A stretch of DNA of 5,809 nucleotides from positions 1 through 5,809 of the forward strand of contig CAMYJP010000139.1 in the NCBI GenBank assembly GCA_947258675.1, read 5' to 3'. The stretch is from an uncultured Desulfobulbaceae bacterium. Its GTDB lineage: Bacteria > Desulfobacterota > Desulfobulbia > Desulfobulbales > BM004. The notes below the pieces were generated by a model. The model had not been told where the DNA came from and did no database searches. It worked only from the letters and a program-made list of their open reading frames with translations. Each line of letters starts with the position of its first letter. Position 1 is the stretch's first letter. Below, piece by piece: positions 5,795 through 5,809 of the stretch. A program made the position numbers and the translations under genes.

Positions 5795-5809
5795 GCAATT
5801 TAAAATTGC
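5795..5809. repeat. Perfect palindrome at the right edge
   Basis: GCAATTT (5795-5801), a central A, and AAATTGC (5803-5809) are exact reverse complements. The palindrome starts three bases after the phased repeat array, near where transcription from the candidate promoter would begin. That is a usual operator position. The window ends on its last base, so it may extend further. Confidence 0.45.

Larger units (their letters stand above)
5383..5809. other. Non-coding right-hand intergenic region
   Basis: This 427-bp stretch after the antiporter has no convincing gene. A 52-codon frame at 5442-5600 was considered and rejected. The region carries an inverted repeat, a plus-strand terminator candidate, a hairpin with a T-rich tail for minus-strand transcription, and a repeat-bearing promoter followed by a palindrome at the right edge, all listed separately. 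The layout suggests the operon ends near 5575 and an independent unit begins at or beyond the right edge. Confidence 0.65.

Overview
The window reads as chromosomal DNA from a Gram-negative, probably anaerobic bacterium. It is moderately AT-rich, with very AT-rich intergenic stretches. A Desulfobacterota-like (sulfate- or metal-reducer) origin is my best guess. It rests on a histidine kinase with several cysteine-bearing PAS domains, which I associate with that group and with other anaerobes, and on a lipoprotein signal that implies a Gram-negative-style envelope. Neither fixes the taxon.

Layout: (1) Positions 1-1477, minus strand, hold the N-terminal 492 codons of a membrane histidine kinase that runs off the left edge. 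It has two membrane helices, three PAS domains and the phospho-acceptor H-box. (2) Positions 1478-1972 are a 495-bp AT-rich divergent intergenic region with candidate promoter and operator elements. (3) Positions 1973-4105, plus strand, encode a 710-residue predicted lipoprotein with an SH3b domain, a Gln/Lys/Pro-rich linker, a PsbP/Mog1-like domain and a large C-terminal module that I cannot name. (4) Positions 4150-5382, plus strand, encode a complete NhaP-type CPA1 cation/proton antiporter, 44 bp downstream and probably co-transcribed. (5) Positions 5383-5809 have no convincing gene. They carry a likely plus-strand terminator, a terminator-like hairpin for minus-strand transcription, and a promoter-like TTGACA box embedded in helically phased direct repeats, followed by a perfect palindrome at the right edge.

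How the parts might work together (inference): the lipoprotein and antiporter look like one transcription unit linking an envelope protein to Na+(or K+)/H+ exchange. The divergent kinase has almost no periplasmic part and three Cys-rich PAS domains, so it probably senses a cytoplasmic redox, metal or ligand signal. Nothing in the window shows that it controls the operon. No mobile element, CRISPR array, tRNA or rRNA was seen. I found no complete, clearly new multi-gene system. The most unusual items are the Cys-PAS triplet, the multidomain lipoprotein paired with an antiporter, and the phased repeats at the right edge.
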